From NCBI GenBank assembly GCA_009746045.1, contig RPFO01001760.1:1-43018 (forward strand): a stretch of DNA of 43,018 nucleotides, read 5' to 3'. Positions 19,105 to 28,780 of this stretch are shown in pieces. The position numbers and the translations under genes were made by a program. The DNA is from Mesostigma viride. Its lineage: Eukaryota; Streptophyta; Mesostigmatophyceae; Mesostigmatales; Mesostigmataceae. Under the pieces are notes generated by a model, which worked only from the letters and a program-made list of their open reading frames with translations, did not search any database and was not told where the DNA came from. The number at the start of each line of letters is the position of its first letter. Position 1 is the stretch's first letter.

Positions 19105-20610
19105 ATGCAGACCGACACGGACCTGGAGCTGGACCGCATCGCTGCACTACTCCACCAGGAGCTGGACGCAGCGGAGGCCAACCCGACCAAGCGGGCGCGG
19201 GCAGCAGAGGCAATCGAGCAACTGCTGAGGGCCGCCAAGCGGGTCCGCCAAGGAAAGTGGCAGGAGGGGTGTGGACCATCGTCTACGCCCCAGCGGTCGC
19301 ATCCAGAGGAGGATGGTGACGAGGGGAAGGACGGGGGAGCACCAGGGGGAGGGGCACCAGCAAGCACCGGGGGTATGGCGGGCGGCAGCAACGCTGGAGC
19401 GACAACCCAGCAGCAGCAGCAGCAGCCACAGCATCAGCAACAGCAGCAGCAGCAGCAGCAGCCGCGGCAGCAACAGCAACAGCAACCGCAGCAGCAGCAG
19501 CAGCAGCAGCAGCAACCTCAACCACAAGCGACTGTCGCTGTACCACAGCGACCCAGGTTTGATGCATCCCGTAGGGAAGATAGGATTACCTTCCCAGGTC
19601 TAGCTGAGGGATTTGTGCAGGAGGATGCACTTGAGTTTCTTTTCAAGATAGAACACTCATGGTCCCATGATAATATCCGTGATTGGTTTCCTGCTCTTAG
19701 GGTGTCTAACACGATCCACCAATCTGCACCTAGCATAAAACAAATGGTGCAGATGTATGAGAGGAGGGCCAGCACGCCTGGGGCAGGAGGTGCAAATCTT
19801 CACAGAATTCATAGCAGACCTAAAAGGGCTGTTGACCAAGGGGGAACACCTGCAGGCTCTCAAGGGGTTCACATGGTTGGCTTCATACAAAGTCAACAAG
19901 TCTGACTACGTACGGACAACAAACAGTATGTCCTGTACATAGACAGGGACGAGGAGTTGAAGAAGCTCAACTCTAAGTACCTGATCCATCAGTGGCTCAC
20001 CAAAGCGAGTTAGACAAGAACACCAATGCAGTTCTGCTGGCTGGCCTTAAAGACAAGTGGGATGATTTTAGGGGGGCCATGTTGTTCATTCAGCAGAGCC
20101 TAGAACCCTTCTCCACTGTCAAGGAACCCAAGGTTAACAAAGTCCAAGGGGGGGGTAGTCAGGACGGTGCAGGCCTAGCAGGAAGAAGCTCATCAAGGAG
20201 GTGGTAGCTCAGGTCAAGGCGGTGTTCAAGGGTCCCCAGCAGGTAAGAAGGCAGGGGGGTCATCCAAGCAGCAGGGGAAATCAGACAAGGGGGGAAAGGG
20301 GAACACAGGCAGTAAGGCAGGGCCCTCTCAGGGGCCTAGTCAAAAAGGTAAGCCTCACGACTCCACCCTGTACTGCACCAGGTGCTCATGCAAGGGGCAT
20401 GAGAGGGATGATTGCTGGAAGGGCAAACCCGAACTTGGATCTGATGTGGATGTGTGCCCAGGTTGCTGGGAGCCCCGCCACCCGTTACCTGCAGGGGGAC
20501 GCTGCAACAAGCCCAGGAAGGGAGCCTCGACGGGGCGCACCCCAAAACAAGCCAGCACTCAGGACGACTGTAAGTCTCCTGTACCCTGGTTTCTTAATGG
20601 CCGTGTACCC
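19105..20610 (+). pseudogene. gag of element B with polyglutamine tract and zinc knuckles
   Basis: ATG 19105 in CACCATGC. Residues about 1-85 are helical and charged. A glutamine-rich tract (CAG/CAA repeats, 19408-19530) follows, then a capsid-like segment (FPGLAEGFVQEDALEFLFKI). The coding sense changes frame near 19775, 19915, 19990, 20170 and 20340, carrying FTEFIADLKGLL, then WDDFRGAMLFIQQ, then VAQVKAVFKG. A zinc knuckle CTRCSCKGHERDDC (Cx2Cx4Hx4C) is at about 20377-20418, and a second CPGCWEPRH...C motif follows at once. The composition switches from CpG-rich before about 19560 to CpG-poor after it, so the N-terminal and Q-rich part may have a different origin from the capsid part. Confidence 0.7.
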
Positions 20611-23600
20611 TCTATTTGCTCTGTATTGCCTGACAGTGAGGACGTGGATTGGGACCTGGCTTATGACATGACGTTAGCACAGGTGGCCCAAGATCCCACT
20701 ATAGCCTCCTTAGATGCAGCAGCAGATAAGGTTATATCCTATGCCAGGTTAGCCCAGCAGCTACACAAGGCAATGGGGCATGAGGCAGTGGCAGAAAGGC
20801 TGGCCAATAAAATTGATGGCCGTGACCTGGAACAGATGTGCAGGCATGTCAGGAAGCACTGTGAAGCGTGCCAACTGCATGCACCTAAACCCAAGAGATG
20901 GCATGTGGCCACCCCACCACTGGCTAGAGGAAAGCTAGTAGGGGATGTGATACACCTGGTGAAGGACACGGTGTATTACTTGGTCCTAAAAGATGCCTGG
21001 TCTAGGTTTGTGGTGATAGAACCCTTGCCAGGCATGGCCAATGAACAACTGCACAGAGCCCTGCTGATTGCACTAGCACGGTATCATCCTCAGGAAAAAC
21101 TAATGCTGGATCAGCAGTTCACGTGGATACAAGATTATCCTGATCTGCCCAAGATAGACATTGCTGGGGCTCAAGATCATGAACGCCAGGGGATGATTGA
21201 ACGTACCATGCGTGCTATCAGGGACCTCATAAAGAAAAATGAGTCCAGGACAGCAGAGTCTGGGAGCTATGCTGATAGGACAGCGTGGGCAGCTGAGGTG
21301 TGCAGAACTCTGAACACCAAACCCTCATGTCTTCTCCTTTTGGTGAAATCACACCAATTGGCCTGCAATCAGGTAGCTACTCTCAGGAGGTACTAGACCA
21401 CTACAACACGCAAAGGCAACACTTGGCCAAGTTGCTGGCAAAAAAGGATAAAAGTAATGCCAGGCCTGTGTTTGAAGTGGGGGATCAGGTACTCTACTAT
21501 AGGGAGGGGAAGGGAACAAAGCCCACTCTGGTAGATGGCATGGTCCAGCTGAAATCATCAGGTTGTCAGAAACAGGTGACACGGTGACTATTCAGCATCA
21601 CAGAGAGCGAATGGTTGGCAAGCATAGACTGAAGCTTTATTACCCTCCTTTGGCAGACGTGTCAGGGGTAGAATTCTTGGACATGGATTCAGAGCCTCAG
21701 TCTGGTGGGTTGGTCTCACCCAGTGAACTGGCCAGGGACATAGCTGATGCAAGCAACACAACCATAGACGCTCCTGTGTTCCTCAGTGGTGCAGCCCCAC
21801 CACAGCCCAATGGTCCACTGGGCAGGAGGAACGTGCACTGGATGAGCAGCAGGTCGCTCCTCCCTCATCTCAGGAACAGCCACAAGTAGCAGCAGATCCT
21901 GTTGTCCCCAGGAATAAATTTGCTGAGGCTCTAAAAGCTCTACATAGAGCACACACTGCCAAGGCACAAATGGCAGCAGGTGCAGCACAAGTCAATGCTG
22001 TGGGTGAATCTAACCAGGATCCCAGTATTCTGGCAGTAGACACACAGGCACAGGTGAGCATCATCAGTGCACAAGCTGTATCTGGCCTAAGTCTGCAACG
22101 CTCGCCCTGGGCTAGAGTGTCAGATTTTTCAGGCAAAACAAAAATGGCAGTCAAAGGCCAAGTGCTAATTCCCATTCTGGGTGTGCCCACTCCCTTCCAG
22201 GTAGTAGAGGGCTACAAGGGGAATGCACTGCTGGGGGAACCATTTGTCTCATACCCTGGAGTAGTCATCTCAGCTGGGAGGTTGAGTGTGACTGGGGTGG
22301 GGCAGGTCACCCTGGACCATTTTAAAATTCCTTTAACACAGATCAGTGATGGCCTGGAAGCAGCCATCAATGCTGTCAACATAAAATACCTCCCAGGTCA
22401 GGAACCCTGTGTTGATTCCCTCATTCATTCTCAGAAGCTACACCCCTCTGCGTTTGGGCTTGGTAGATGGGACATAGCGTCCATGTCTCCCTTGTCCTAT
22501 GATGATGTGGTCAAAGACTGTCAAACGCAGATTGGTTTTCTGAAATGGATGGAAGCCTTTAACAGGGCTAGAGAGGAATGGGTTTGTCCTGATCCACGTA
22601 GCAAGTCCCAGGTACCACCTGTAACACCGATTGAGGCACTGCCACAAGGGGCCAGAAAGCTCAGACTGAAGTTTGTCTGCAAGCATAAACCCCAGGCAGA
22701 TGGGACACCTCCCATTTTTCATGCCAGACCTTGTGTCACGGAGTTCAGGGGCTCCACTGAGCTAACAGAGGCTGAACTGTATACCCCTGGTATTCAGCAG
22801 ACGTCTCTTAAGGTCCTGTTGGCCACTTTCCTTCACCATCTGAATGCTGGTAAGGACTACGTGTGTAAAGCCACTGACATTAAACGAGCCTTCCTTAAAG
22901 GCAACCCTGACATAGCCCAAAAGGTGTGGAGGGGTCAAGTCTATGTGGTAAACACTCCCAAAGTCTGGTCTGGGGACATCAAGGAACCTCATCTAAGGCC
23001 TAACTTGGGGGTAGAAGGGCTTCAGTCAGCACCTAAAATTTTTAGGCTGTCTGCCCAAGAGGTCTTCCTGAAGCTGGGGGCCCAGTATGATGATATTGAC
23101 CCTTGTTTCTTCACCATCCCTCATCCTGCTGGTATGATGATGTTTGTGTGGCATGGGGATGATCAGCTCATTACTGGTCCCAGGGCAGCTGTGGAGGATT
23201 TCATTGCTCAAGTGTCTGCTAGCTTTGAATTAGGCAAGCAGCTGGAGCTGGGGAAAGATCCTGTCAAGTTCTGTGGCATCATTCTGAACCTGTTTAAGGA
23301 GCAGAAGGAGTGGGTGTGTTCTCTCAAAGCATCCCCTGAGTATGTCATGTCTTGCAAAGATGTTCTTCCCTCTGACATCACTCCTGATCTCTGTCCCACT
23401 ATTAGGGGTAAGCTAGGTTGGCTGTGTGCCACTTGTGCTCCTCACCTGGCGTGGTCAGCAGAGTGGATGATGATGTCCTCATGGAGGTAGGGTCTAGGGC
23501 TATTAAACAGGTGTTACATGATGGCCCTCCCCTTATTCTTCATGCTTGGATCTGTTCCAACCCATCACATCACATGCATGATGGACAGTTCCATGGAGTC

Positions 23601-24063
23601 ACGGGTAGTCACTAAGGTACAAGCCAGAGAGGCAGGTCTCTTTATGTTGTCTAACCCCACTGGCAAGCAATCTTTGGTTTCCTGGTTCAGCAGACTCCAC
23701 AAGCGCAAGGCAGTCAGCAGCAATGTAGCTGAATGCCGTGCTGTGGTATCTGCTGTGTTACATGCCAGGTACTTGAACCATCTGCTGGTGTGGTTGCAGC
23801 ATCAGGCTGGTAGTTATGCTGGTGTCAAATCCCATCTGCTGACTGACAGTCAATCCCTTCTCTCTTTCCTGGACAACCCCTTGGCTGTGCACACCGATTT
23901 GGACTGGATTGTCCTCAAGCAGGAGTGTACCTATCTGGAGTCCAAGACTCACATCCGAGACCCTGACAATGCAGCAGATGCACTCACAAAAGTGCCACAG
24001 GCTGCAGGGCCTCAGTACAGAGTCCTATACACGCTGATGAACCCATATAATGGCAGAGGGTGA
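20611..24063 (+). pseudogene. pol of element B: integrase, protease-like, RT (HGDD), RNase H
   Basis: Integrase: H2C2 finger LHKAMGH (20764-20781) and CEAC (20860-20871); catalytic D at 20944 and 21109 and E at 21199, again 29 residues between the last two; C-terminal domain VGDQVLYYREG after a frame change near 21320, then another near 21570. Protease-like (frame from 21970): ILAVDTQAQVSIIS with D at 22039, then ALLGEPFV. RT: LRLKFVCK, ELYTPG, ATDIKRAFLKG (about 22875-22902), FVWHGDDQLITG with HGDD at 23152-23163. RNase H after a frame change near 23490-23545: D in MMDSSMESR, E in VAECRA, D in LLTDSQ, D in DPDNAADALTK; stop at 24061-24063. The polyprotein parallels element A domain for domain, so the IN-protease-RT order is a lineage trait and not a rearrangement of one copy. 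Confidence 0.85.
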
Positions 24064-24419
24064 AGTGCCTCAGCCTAGGGCTATTAGCACCAGATAGGAG
24101 GGTGGTCATGGGGTGGCAGGGTCTGAAGTGTCCCACCCGTAAGACTCTCTTTGCGTCATTAAAGCTTGAGGTCAGAAGGGTCCTCCTTTATTGATGGCTT
24201 GTTCTTTGTCAATAAAACGTGTGGTCATATTTTTCTGGCAATGGTTTTTCCTAACACAGGCACCCAACCAGTGGGGATGTTGTATCCAACACGGAGGAGC
24301 TATGGGCGCTTTTATAAATGCATCTCTTTCAGTGTCCTGGTTGTCCCTGTGGGAACCTTGCTTATCAGTAGTGGTTGGCATATGAGTGGGTTGTGGGAAG
24401 AGTCTTCCCCTCACTCCCC
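24064..24419. other. Non-coding 3' interior of element B
   Basis: About 355 bp from pol stop to purine tract. An AATAAA occurs near 24210. The overlapping frames on both strands have no motif and are probably chance. Confidence 0.5.
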
Positions 24420-24438
24420 AAAGAAAAGTAATAATGGG
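24420..24438 (+). promoter_or_regulatory. Polypurine tract of element B
   Basis: AAAGAAAAGTAATAATGGG abuts the 3' LTR. Its first nine bases and its 19-nt length match the tract of element A. Confidence 0.7.
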
Positions 24439-24960
24439 AGTTATTCTAGGGCTTCAGGCCTAGACTATCAGTACACGTGGCGTTGTCCCCGTCTCCCAAG
24501 TGGGATACGGACATGGACGGTAGTGTAGTACACTGGACATATCTCTACTAGGATTTAGATCCGCACGTGCCATGATGGGCACGTGGGTGCTAGATATTAG
24601 CACTGAGATATGTAGTGCACACGCACGTGGGTATTCACGTGGTAGGGTTTATGAGCTGTGATGCAGACCACAAGGTGGTTGCAGTGCTAGTCCTGTACGG
24701 AGGTCCTAGGGGAGGTCCAGGACCGTCCACGTAGTGCTGTTAGGCAGTCGTTGCCTGTGGGCATCGTATCAGTCCTAGCTGGAGTAGATCTAGCTGGACG
24801 GAGCCAGCACCTCATTGGTTAGCACTAGTACAGGATAGCTAGGTTACCCTAACCTACGTGCCCATGCAATCCAGCTTGGCAAGCTTGCATGGGTTGATAT
24901 TATGCCAGCCATTGCATAATCCAACACACGTTCGCATCCATTTGCACGAGTGCATTAACT
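24439..24960 (+). repeat. 3' LTR of element B
   Basis: 522 bp; the only difference from the 5' LTR that I find is CCATGATG here for CCAGGATG there. Followed by the target duplication AGAGT (24961-24965). Confidence 0.9.
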
Positions 24961-25089
24961 AGAGTGACTCCCTGCATGGGCCGGCAAAGCATGACTCGAA
25001 ATTGCTACGGCTATTGCCAGGGCTGGTGTGGGCCCATCACGTAGGCATACATGGCCACATCACTAAGCTTTCTAGTCTACACTCTGCTA
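24961..25089. repeat. Right flank of element B: retroposon 3' region
   Basis: Continues the CAGCAGAGAGT|GACTCCCTGCATGGGC sequence that element B interrupted. It then runs into an ORF1-type 3' flank inverted relative to element B (TACACTCTGCTATATATTCC, related to the 'stop-to-3'-region' boundary of other copies). Confidence 0.55.
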
Positions 25090-25345
25090 TATATTCCGGC
25101 CCTAGGCTGGGGTGGCTGGGGTGGCTGGGGCGGCAGGGGTCGCCTGCCAGGGCTTGTGGGCGACGTAGATGTCCGCCCCCTTCCAGCTAGTAGACCGGCT
25201 TCTGCCCCGCCGTCTGCCGGAGCTGGAGGTAGGTCGGCCATAGCTCCCGTCGCCGTTGTTGCTGCGTCAAGGTCAAGTCGTCGTCCAGCGTGTAGTAGGA
25301 GGTCCGGCCCCCCAACCAAGCCGCTTGCGAAGCTTGAGGAACTCC
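25090..25345 (-). pseudogene. Diverged ORF1 C-terminal fragment
   Basis: On the minus strand it encodes the ORF1 end (DDDLTLTQQQRRREL equivalent, then YLQLR, then GADIYVAHKPWQATP). Small insertions are present, such as CTAG at about 25187-25190. It is clearly more diverged than the copies at 4114-5166 and 37573-38603 and is not translatable over its full length. Confidence 0.65.
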
Positions 25346-25391
25346 ATCTTATCGATCCGCACCCTCCCCTCCTTGCCTCAGCGCCGACAGC

Positions 25392-26240
25392 TTGCTGTCC
25401 ACCGCCACGCACCGACAGTGGTTGCCGCTCGGCAGATGCTCCGCCGCAACAGAGATCCGACCGCCAAACCTGGGCTGCAAGCGGCTTTGCGGGTGGCCTA
25501 CGAGCAGGCTGAGAAGGCCGACGCTCAGCAGATGCTCAAGGACCTGCGCAGCTGCCAGCAGAAGCACGATCGACGGCAAGGGGGCCTGGTTATGGTACAA
25601 GCGCCTCGGGCACCCGGACGGCCTCGGCCGGCCCCACCGCCACGACGTTCCTGGCGCCCCAGCCAAGCGGCTTCGTACCTGGGCCGCGGCCACGGCCGAG
25701 GTCGTGGGGACAGCTGCGCCGCCCCCGCCCCTGCTCCCAGCCGCCGCCGCCCGCCCGGCTGCCCTGGCCGGCCCCGCTGGGCCCCCGGCCCCGCCCAGGT
25801 CAGCGGCGGACTACCTAGTCCCCCCACTGATCGGCCCACTTGGCGACCCGTCCGACATGCCTCCTTTCACCTCCCGCGAGGTCACGGAGGCGGTCAAGCG
25901 TCTGCGTTATGACGCAGCCACCGGCTCCGACGAGATTCCTGCCGCAGTTGTAAAACTTGCAGCCGACTTTGAGGACACCGGTGTTATGCTGAGCACTCTT
26001 CCGGGATATCTGCAACCGCCTTCTGCTGCATGTCCTCGCAACCGCCTCCAGCAGCCTGGCAACACAGTTTTCGCACGATGCTGTACAAGAAACATGGGTC
26101 GCCAGCCGACCCCGGCAACTACAGAGGGTACGTGTGCATCCAAAGTGCCCCCCTTCTTATGCGGCTCAGATGTCCTGTCAAACCGCCTGCACTTATCGCA
26201 GACGGTACGTGCCCAGCCCATTTCTCCTTGTCTATCGCGC
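25392..26240 (+). pseudogene. Non-LTR ORF2 fragment: linker and first motifs of reverse transcriptase
   Basis: One frame runs through a proline/alanine-rich linker into PPFTSREVTEAVKRLRYDAATGSDEIPAAVVK, the conserved segment just before RT motif 1 in LINE-type RTs (FT..EV..A...L....A.G.D.IP...). After a frameshift near 26000 a second frame carries LYKKHGSPADPGNYRG, the KKG...D..NYR signature of RT motifs 1-2. The YxDD-bearing palm is absent, so this is a 5' RT piece. It is the only LINE RT sequence in the window, and its link to the ORF1 or endonuclease families nearby is not proven. Confidence 0.7.
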
Positions 26241-26429
26241 GGGCGCGGAGATATCCCCCACACTAGCACTTGTGTCACATAGGTCCAGGTTGCGCCGGGT
26301 CGGTGCAGAGCGCGTGTGCACAAGTTAATGCCAGTGGGTTTGACGGGACAAGGGGACCCTGCCATAGGAGGAGGCCGTTTCTACCTGGTTGGCCAGTCCT
26401 AAGCCCGCCCACAGGGCCCGCATCGGTAT

Positions 26430-26650
26430 TCACCTGGTCTGGGTGGGCCAGGTGGCCGGCAAAGAGGAGGCTGCGGTGTCAGATGGTGGAGTACATGGTG
26501 GTGCAGGTGCACTTGAAGTGCACCCAGAGTAGGTGGCAGTTTACATCGACCACCTGCAGGTTGTAGCTCAGCATGTATTAAAAACCATACACCCCTTCTC
26601 AGGGATACGTGTTACATATACTCCCTAGGGAGATATCAAGGAGACAACCA
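26430..26650 (+). repeat. Retroposon 3' end, third subfamily
   Basis: Holds the GGTGCAGGTGCACTTGAAGTGCACCCAGAG palindrome-like stretch and CCACCTGCAGGTTGTAGC, as at 5880-5950. The terminal module with hairpin CTCCCTAGGGAG at about 26622-26633 follows, then ATCAAGGAGACAACCAG. The interval 26240-26430 shows nothing further. Confidence 0.55.
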
Positions 26651-26683
26651 GAGATATGTTCTTAACTAACTCAATAATTAATT

Positions 26684-26803
26684 CATTCATTTCCATCATC
26701 CTGAACGACTTAACAAACACGGATAAGATAACAGCAGGGTTGAGCTACCGTGGTCCGGATTCTTCCAGATTTCTGGCCTGCGCTGGTTGTCTCTTTGATA
26801 CAA
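26684..26803. repeat. Second SINE-like copy, inverted relative to 5534-5705
   Basis: Reverse-complement match to most of the 5534-5665 part of the first copy (CATCATCCTGAACGACT, GGTCCGGATTCT, TTTCTGGCCTGCGCTGGTTGTCTCTTTGAT), at clearly lower than full identity. It ends in the same GGTTGTCTCTTTGAT terminus. No target duplication is visible. Confidence 0.6.
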
Positions 26804-27005
26804 GTGGGAAGAAACTTCTCTCTCACCGCACATGCATGCTGCCCAGTTATGTAGCCCACATGCACGCTGCCCAGTTACTCCATTTCCAACCACATCAATT
26901 GCACTACTCTGGTAAAGCCAAAATTTTTCCCGCTTCTGTGCTGTCAACAATGTTCCTCCCAGATACTCCTCCATCACCGCACAAACGAAAGTCGCGTGCT
27001 TTCCA

Positions 27006-28780
27006 TCACCGCACAAACTCGACCAAGGACTCCACGCTGTCAGTGCCGGGGAATAGGTTAAACAAGTGTGCCTGCTGGACGCGCCACCCGTGCTCCATAA
27101 GCCACGTGGCCTCCCCCTCCAGCGCGTCGAACCCGCAGCTGACATAGACCAGCTGGCGGAGACTGGGAATACCGGTGAGGTCCGCCAGTAGCAAGTTCCC
27201 CGCGCCTTTGCGGGGCGGGTCCACGATGCAGGCCTGCGCGCCCTGCAGCACGTCGGCCATGCTCTGCGTGCTCAGGTCGGCGCTGACAAACGAGATGCTG
27301 TCTACAGGGGTCGCTGGTGGTGACGTCGGCAGGTTCTCGATGCCCCTCTGTGCCGAGATGTACTCTATACGTAAGCCTGCCACCGCTGCCGATGAGCTGT
27401 CAGAGCTCGTGATTCCCGATGACGTGTTGCCCGAGGATTTCGTCCGCGGTGGGCTCAAAACAGTCGCAGAGTTTGCGCGTGCTGATGAGGGCGTTGCCGG
27501 GGCATGTAGGGAGCTTGCAGTGGTTGCGGTTTCCAGGGTGGTGGCTTCTGGCTCTGCTCTTCTTGTGATGGTGCCAAGGGCTGCGACCCGCCGCGCAAAC
27601 TCTGCCTCTGCCAACGGGTTGACTTCCACGCTCAGCAGCCTGCGCAGTTGTACCTGCTGGCACACGTGGAGCCCGATCACGCCCGACCCACAGAACAGGT
27701 CCACGAGAAACGTGTCTGGGCGAATCATGCCGGCAATGCGATCGAGTATATGCTGGAACCCACCCGGGTTGGCCTGCGCGAACAGGCCAGGGTGCTGGAA
27801 GGGCGAGGCTCCCGAAACAGGCCTCCCAAGAGCAACCGCTAGCCCAGAAAAGGGACCAGACGAGGAGGAGGAGGAGGAGGAGGAGGAGGAGGAGACGGAG
27901 GATGAGGAAGAAGAAGGAGAAGGAGAAGAACCAGGGGGGGTATGCTGTGTGGGGAGGATGCGGCTAGTCCTTGCCCTTGTGGGGAGGATGGGGCCTGTGG
28001 GGAGGGGGCCGGTTTATTCTTGCGCTTGTTACGAGGCCCCGTGTACTGCCGGAACGTCTCCCCTGCCCAGAAATTGCTCGCGTTGTTCTGTTTATAGCTC
28101 AGCCAGACCTCGAGCCCCCTCGCGGTTAATGCTTGCGCCAGCTGCTCGTGTCTGCTCACATCCTGGCTCTTGCGGCCGCCGTTGAAGACGAGCGTGATCT
28201 GGAGCCGGTCGCCCTCGGCACAGATCTGAACGTAGCGGAGCGCGCCCAGGAGATACCGCGACTCCTCATGCGCCAGAATACCAAATTTGATGGCTTGGTC
28301 TCGGACCAGCGCAGCGCCAGCATTAATCAAGGGACTGTGGGTGAGGCAGTCTGAGATCTCCAGGAGCTCGTGGGAGCCGCTCTGGAAGAGGCCGATACCG
28401 AGCCGACCATTGACCTTGCGCACGGCGAGCTTGCTCCGCATGCGGTACCCGACGGTTTCGGTGGTTTCCACGTGGACAGGGGAGCCCAGCAGGTTCGAGA
28501 AAAAGAACTCCGCGCGAGAGCCAGTAGGTGACGGTTTTCTGCTCTCGTTGGGCTGGATGGAACAGCCCGGGCAGGCCCCAAAATGAGGGCAGTCCATGGA
28601 GGTGCGAGGCAGGCTGCTTGCCGTTGAGGAGGCATAGCAAACGGTTTTACGCGGTTGCGGTATACGAACACCTCGAATGGCAGGGCGTGCACCTGGTAGC
28701 CTTGAGCACACGCCGAATAGCGTCTTTAGTGCGGCAGCCATCCCGCCATTCCTGACGTGTTCTAACTTACACTGAGCCAT
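27006..28780 (-). CDS. RlmD/RumA/TrmA-type RNA (uracil-5-)-methyltransferase, probably organellar
   Basis: Predicted to transfer a methyl group from S-adenosylmethionine to C5 of a uridine in rRNA or tRNA. Two exons: 28780-28033 and 27838-27006. The 194-nt intron (28032-27839) starts GTAACA and ends in a long (CTC)n pyrimidine tract and CTAG. The join is phase 1 and gives 526 residues. Iron-sulfur ligands C64, C70 and C73 (CPHFGACPGC) and C145 are present. SAM motif DLFCGSG starts at D296, VDPPRKG has D456, and the catalytic cysteine is in YVSC (C484). The final HVE-type motif reads DSVE, keeping the glutamate (about 519) but with serine for histidine. No N-terminal TRAM domain. Residues about 340-420 are a serine/threonine-rich insertion. 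A second ATG at residue 14 starts an A/S/R-rich leader typical of plastid or mitochondrial transit peptides. Similar two-domain enzymes occur in plants and algae. Confidence 0.88.

Larger units (their letters stand above)
17202..24960 (+). mobile_element. Complete LTR retrotransposon 'B' (same lineage as A)
   Basis: 7,759 bp between two 522-bp LTRs (17202-17723, 24439-24960) that differ at only one position by eye. The target duplication AGAGT is at 17197-17201 and 24961-24965. A related unoccupied site, CAGCAGAGAGTTACTCCCTG, is at 39851-39870. Order: extra coiled-coil ORF (17800-19038), gag (19105-20600), then integrase, protease-like domain, RT and RNase H (to 24063). LTR ends are AGTT...AACT, unambiguous here because flanking bases differ. 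Despite near-identical LTRs, gag-pol has at least seven frame changes. This implies either recent mobilisation of a defective element in trans or sequence errors. Confidence 0.9.

Noticed and set aside
19147-19567. Leu-rich and Ala-rich minus-strand frames opposite the CAG/CAA tract
   Set aside because: Simple translations of the complementary repeat (polyL, polyA), not genes.
24166-24528. 120-codon frame crossing from the B interior into the 3' LTR
   Set aside because: Spans the polypurine tract and LTR boundary, has no motif and no counterpart in element A.
8769-24960. Assignment of A and B to Gypsy or BEL/Pao
   Set aside because: Integrase precedes RT, and the RT and RNase H motifs (DxKRAFL, SRLHKRxAVSS, NPADALTK) match the Copia pattern. 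Gypsy and BEL have RT before integrase.
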